Positions 6,158 to 8,277 of a stretch of 8,277 nt of DNA are shown here, piece by piece; position 1 is the first letter of the stretch, and each line of letters starts with the position of its first letter. Below the pieces are notes generated by a model. That model searched no databases, had not been told where the DNA came from, and saw nothing but the letters and a program-made list of their open reading frames with translations. The stretch covers positions 1 through 8,277 of the forward strand of contig JBCCTV010000149.1 in assembly GCA_039197915.1 (NCBI GenBank), in the 5' to 3' direction. The stretch comes from JAJFFW01 sp039197915. GTDB taxonomy: Bacteria > Pseudomonadota > Alphaproteobacteria > Caulobacterales > Parvularculaceae. A program made the translations under genes and the position numbers.

Positions 6158-7791
6158 GTGGGCCGTTTATTTCAATTGCTGTAAAGAGCATTTTGGCGCG
6201 GCGGACAAGCGCCATCCTAACCTTGCTGTCGATCGCAGTTGCGGTTGCGCTGTTAAGTGGCGTCGAAAAACTAAGGTCAGCGGCTCGATCCGGCTTTGAG
6301 AATACGATTTCCGGCACTGACTTGATCGTCGGCGCCCGTACGAGCGAACTCAATCTCCTTTTGTCGACCATTTTTCGCATCGGCGCGCCGGCGGCGAACA
6401 TTGATTATGAAACATACGAACTATTCGCCGAACGTCCCAACGTCGCCTGGACAGCGCCCTTGTCCCTCGGCGACAGCCACAAAGGGTTCCGCGTCGTCGG
6501 CTCAACCGAAGCGTTTTATGATAACTTCAAATATGGGGCTAAGCGCCCGCTCGAGTTTTCAAACGGACGTCCTCCGACCGCGCGCCTAGATGCGGCAATC
6601 GGTGCGGATGTCGCGCGTAAACTGGGCTACGGGCTCGGTGAGAAAATACTCATTTCCCACGGTATTGTTTCCGCGGCATTTGCTGAACACCGCGACACGA
6701 ATTTTGAAGTCGTTGGAATTCTCGAAGCGACGGGGACGCCGGTCGATAAGGCTGTCTACGTTACGCTGGAGGGCATTGAAGCTGCGCATGAGGGGTGGGT
6801 GAACGGCGCGCCGCCGCCGACCCGTCGCGGCGCGCTCGGTGGCTCGCGAATGCGCCAAGAAACGAGTTCAGAAAATCAAGCGCGTACCGAAGATGACCAC
6901 GACCATGATCATGACCATGATCATGATGCTGATTATGAAGCTGGCCATGACTATGAAGAGGCGGCAGAGCACCTCCATGATCACGACCACGACCACGACC
7001 ACGACCACGAGCACACCAATGAGACCGAAGCCGAGTCGGCGTCCATTACGAGCAGTGATGGAGCTGAAGACGACCATGACCACGACCATGACCATGATCA
7101 CGACGAAACTAATGAGACTAAAGCCGAGCCGGTCTCTGGCGCGAGTAGTGATTTAGCGGAAGAAGTCCATAATCATGATGACGACCACAATGATGGGGAT
7201 GATCATGGGGACGATCACGATCACGACCATCTTGAGCCCGGTCAGATTACGGCGTTTCTCGTTGGCATGAAGAGCCCAACTGCGGTGCTGGCCTTTCAAC
7301 GCGACGTGAACACGTTCCGGGGAGAAGCATTGCGGGCCGTCATCCCTGGGCTCGCCTTAGCGCAACTCTGGGAGCTTCTCGGTGCGGCGGAAACCGCATT
7401 GCGGGCAATTTCTCTCGTGGTCGTCGCCGCGGGCCTTCTTGGAATGATAACCGCGCTATTATCCAACTTAAACGAGCGCCGCCGCGAAATCGCTGTTTTG
7501 CGGGCCGCTGGCGCTCGGTCGAGCGACGTCATCTCTTTGCTCGTGGCGGAAGCGACACTCATTTCGCTGGCGGGCGCGTTTATTGGCGTCTCTGTGACGG
7601 CCCTCGCCTTTGGTCCCCTCGCGCCAATAATCGCTGAAAATTACGGCGCACCGATTACTCCGGTTGGCGTCACGCCGTTTGACATCGGCATTATTGTCGC
7701 GGTCGCGGTGATCGGCGCCTTAAGTGGTTTGGTTCCGGCAATTGTGGCCTATAGAAAGTCGCTAGCAGACGGACTAACTGTAGAGTTATGA
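6154..7791 (+). CDS. FtsX/MacB-type ABC permease with His/Asp-rich periplasmic insertion
   Basis: This 545-residue inner-membrane protein has the FtsX/MacB plan: helix 1 at about 16-38, a large periplasmic domain (about 40-405), then helices at about 412-438, 457-487 and 508-533. The cytoplasmic loop carries NERRREIAVLRAAGA (440-454), a hallmark of the family. The periplasmic domain is split by an insertion (about 231-361) with 26 histidines between residues 249 and 359, mostly in HD runs, which suggests binding of zinc or a similar metal. It is preceded by AAGG 10 nt before the ATG and is coupled to the ATPase by an ATGA overlap; the downstream DUF3299 gene is coupled in the same way. From memory, ABC genes of this type beside DUF3299 belong to Zrg-like zinc systems. 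That assignment is inference. A lipoprotein- or peptide-handling role, as in LolCDE or MacB, is the alternative. Confidence 0.93.
   Translation: MSGPFISIAVKSILARRTSAILTLLSIAVAVALLSGVEKLRSAARSGFENTISGTDLIVGARTSELNLLLSTIFRIGAPAANIDYETYELFAERPNVAWTAPLSLGDSHKGFRVVGSTEAFYDNFKYGAKRPLEFSNGRPPTARLDAAIGADVARKLGYGLGEKILISHGIVSAAFAEHRDTNFEVVGILEATGTPVDKAVYVTLEGIEAAHEGWVNGAPPPTRRGALGGSRMRQETSSENQARTEDDHDHDHDHDHDADYEAGHDYEEAAEHLHDHDHDHDHDHEHTNETEAESASITSSDGAEDDHDHDHDHDHDETNETKAEPVSGASSDLAEEVHNHDDDHNDGDDHGDDHDHDHLEPGQITAFLVGMKSPTAVLAFQRDVNTFRGEALRAVIPGLALAQLWELLGAAETALRAISLVVVAAGLLGMITALLSNLNERRREIAVLRAAGARSSDVISLLVAEATLISLAGAFIGVSVTALAFGPLAPIIAENYGAPITPVGVTPFDIGIIVAVAVIGALSGLVPAIVAYRKSLADGLTVEL
6895..7230 (+). 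repeat. His/Asp-rich low-complexity segment of the permease
   Basis: This segment encodes permease residues 248-359, made of alternating HD dipeptide runs separated by acidic linkers. Four clusters are visible: residues 248-258, 273-287, 307-317 and 339-359. By the FtsX topology the segment faces the periplasm. Such stretches in metal transport proteins usually act as low-affinity metal buffers or sensors, so metal binding here is an inference from composition. Confidence 0.85.
6979..7164 (+). repeat. Two tandem 31-residue units in the His-rich insertion
   Basis: Unit A (residues 276-306, bases 6979-7071) and unit B (residues 307-337, bases 7072-7164) each consist of five DH dipeptides followed by a linker of the form TNET.AE..S..SSD.AE. 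By hand 22 of 31 residues are identical. The units are directly adjacent with a 93-nt period, which indicates an in-frame tandem duplication followed by divergence. Confidence 0.75.
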
Positions 7792-8277
7792 AAAACCTTG
7801 GAATTATCGCGGCGACCTCAGCGTTGCTCGCGGCTATATTCGCGACGAGCCTCGCTGCAAACCCTGCACAAGACGACGCCCCAGCGGCCTCTACTGGCAG
7901 TGAAGACACAGGCGCAAGAGCCGCAACGAGGACGCTATACTGGGAAGACTTGATGCCGGAGGGCGAATGGGAGCGGCTTGAAGCACTTCAAGACGTCGCA
8001 GGCGGGCTTGGCTTCGGACATGAGGGCGGAGAAGACGGCCCCTCCGCTAGCCAGATCGGCACGTTCAATGTCGTTGACACGCTGGATGGTACAATCGTCA
8101 GACTGCCAGGGTTTGTTTTACCGTTTGAATACGCCGCTTCGGGAGAATTGTCGGAATTCCTCCTTGTGCCGTATTTCGGCGCCTGCGTTCACGTCCCGCC
8201 GCCGCCGCCCAATCAAATGGTCTATGTGAACGCTGCGAACCCGGTGAGGATCGGAAAAATCTGGGATGCGGTATGGG
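7788..8277 (+). CDS. DUF3299 domain-containing exported protein (3' end outside window)
   Basis: The ATG at 7788 overlaps the permease stop as ATGA, and the frame is open to the window edge, giving 163 residues of an incomplete protein. The N-terminus MKNLGIIAATSALLAAIF is a signal peptide, with likely cleavage after Ala23 or Ala24 (SLAANPAQ); there is no lipobox Cys. After a low-complexity linker (28-47), the mature part begins with LYWEDLMP (50-57). The diagnostic DUF3299 block is at residues 124-147: FLLVPYFGACVHVPPPPPN, then QMVYV. Cys133 and His135 are the only obvious candidate metal ligands in it. DUF3299 proteins are small periplasmic proteins of unknown activity, often encoded beside this kind of ABC pair and, as I recall, in Vibrio Zrg zinc operons. 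A role as periplasmic partner of the permease is inferred from the overlap. Confidence 0.92.
   Translation, partial: MKNLGIIAATSALLAAIFATSLAANPAQDDAPAASTGSEDTGARAATRTLYWEDLMPEGEWERLEALQDVAGGLGFGHEGGEDGPSASQIGTFNVVDTLDGTIVRLPGFVLPFEYAASGELSEFLLVPYFGACVHVPPPPPNQMVYVNAANPVRIGKIWDAVW

Noticed and set aside
6839..7156. Plus-strand ORF in another frame rich in Met and Thr, and the minus-strand Val/Met-rich ORF at 6868-7101
   Set aside because: Both are shadows of the CAY-GAY repeat in the permease gene; their composition is what the repeat gives in any other frame.
6895..7230. Repeat-dense stretch as a possible CRISPR array or non-coding satellite
   Set aside because: There are no regular repeats of 25-40 nt with unique spacers; the frame is open throughout and synonymous codons vary, so it is protein-coding.

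Overview
The window looks like chromosomal DNA of a Gram-negative proteobacterium. Supporting signs are moderate-to-high GC, GTG starts next to ATG starts, tightly packed operons, a Sec-type signal peptide on a DUF3299 protein, and a LolD/MacB-type ABC pair. Alphaproteobacteria is my best guess from codon use and gene combination, with low confidence; a gammaproteobacterium is not excluded. I see no mobile elements, tRNA or rRNA genes, or CRISPR arrays.

Layout: (1) positions 3-80 carry the last codons of an unidentified plus-strand gene. (2) A three-gene minus-strand operon runs from 5152 down to 122: a GldA-like ABC ATPase, a GldF-GldG fused ABC-2 permease/auxiliary protein (978 aa), and a DUF4340 protein. 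The gaps are 32 and 40 nt. This is the widespread non-gliding form of the Gld-type exporter module, whose substrate is not established. (3) A 252-nt divergent intergenic region lies at 5153-5404. (4) A plus-strand operon runs from 5405 off the right edge: a LolD-like ATPase, an FtsX/MacB-type permease with a very His/Asp-rich periplasmic insertion, and a secreted DUF3299 protein cut by the window end. Its genes overlap by ATGA at both junctions.

The plus-strand operon is the most interesting part. From memory, its composition resembles the Zrg-type zinc acquisition system of Vibrio, which combines an ABC ATPase, an FtsX-like permease, DUF3299 and a His-rich DUF2796 protein. The permease carries 26 histidines in 111 residues, mostly as HD dipeptides, with two 31-residue repeat units. 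FtsX/MacB-type permeases normally work by transmitting force to periplasmic partners and have no classical transport channel. A metal-loaded version would therefore be an unusual machine, perhaps one that captures or hands over zinc in the periplasm.

The two operons are divergent and encode two different ABC classes. Nothing in the sequence shows that they act together.
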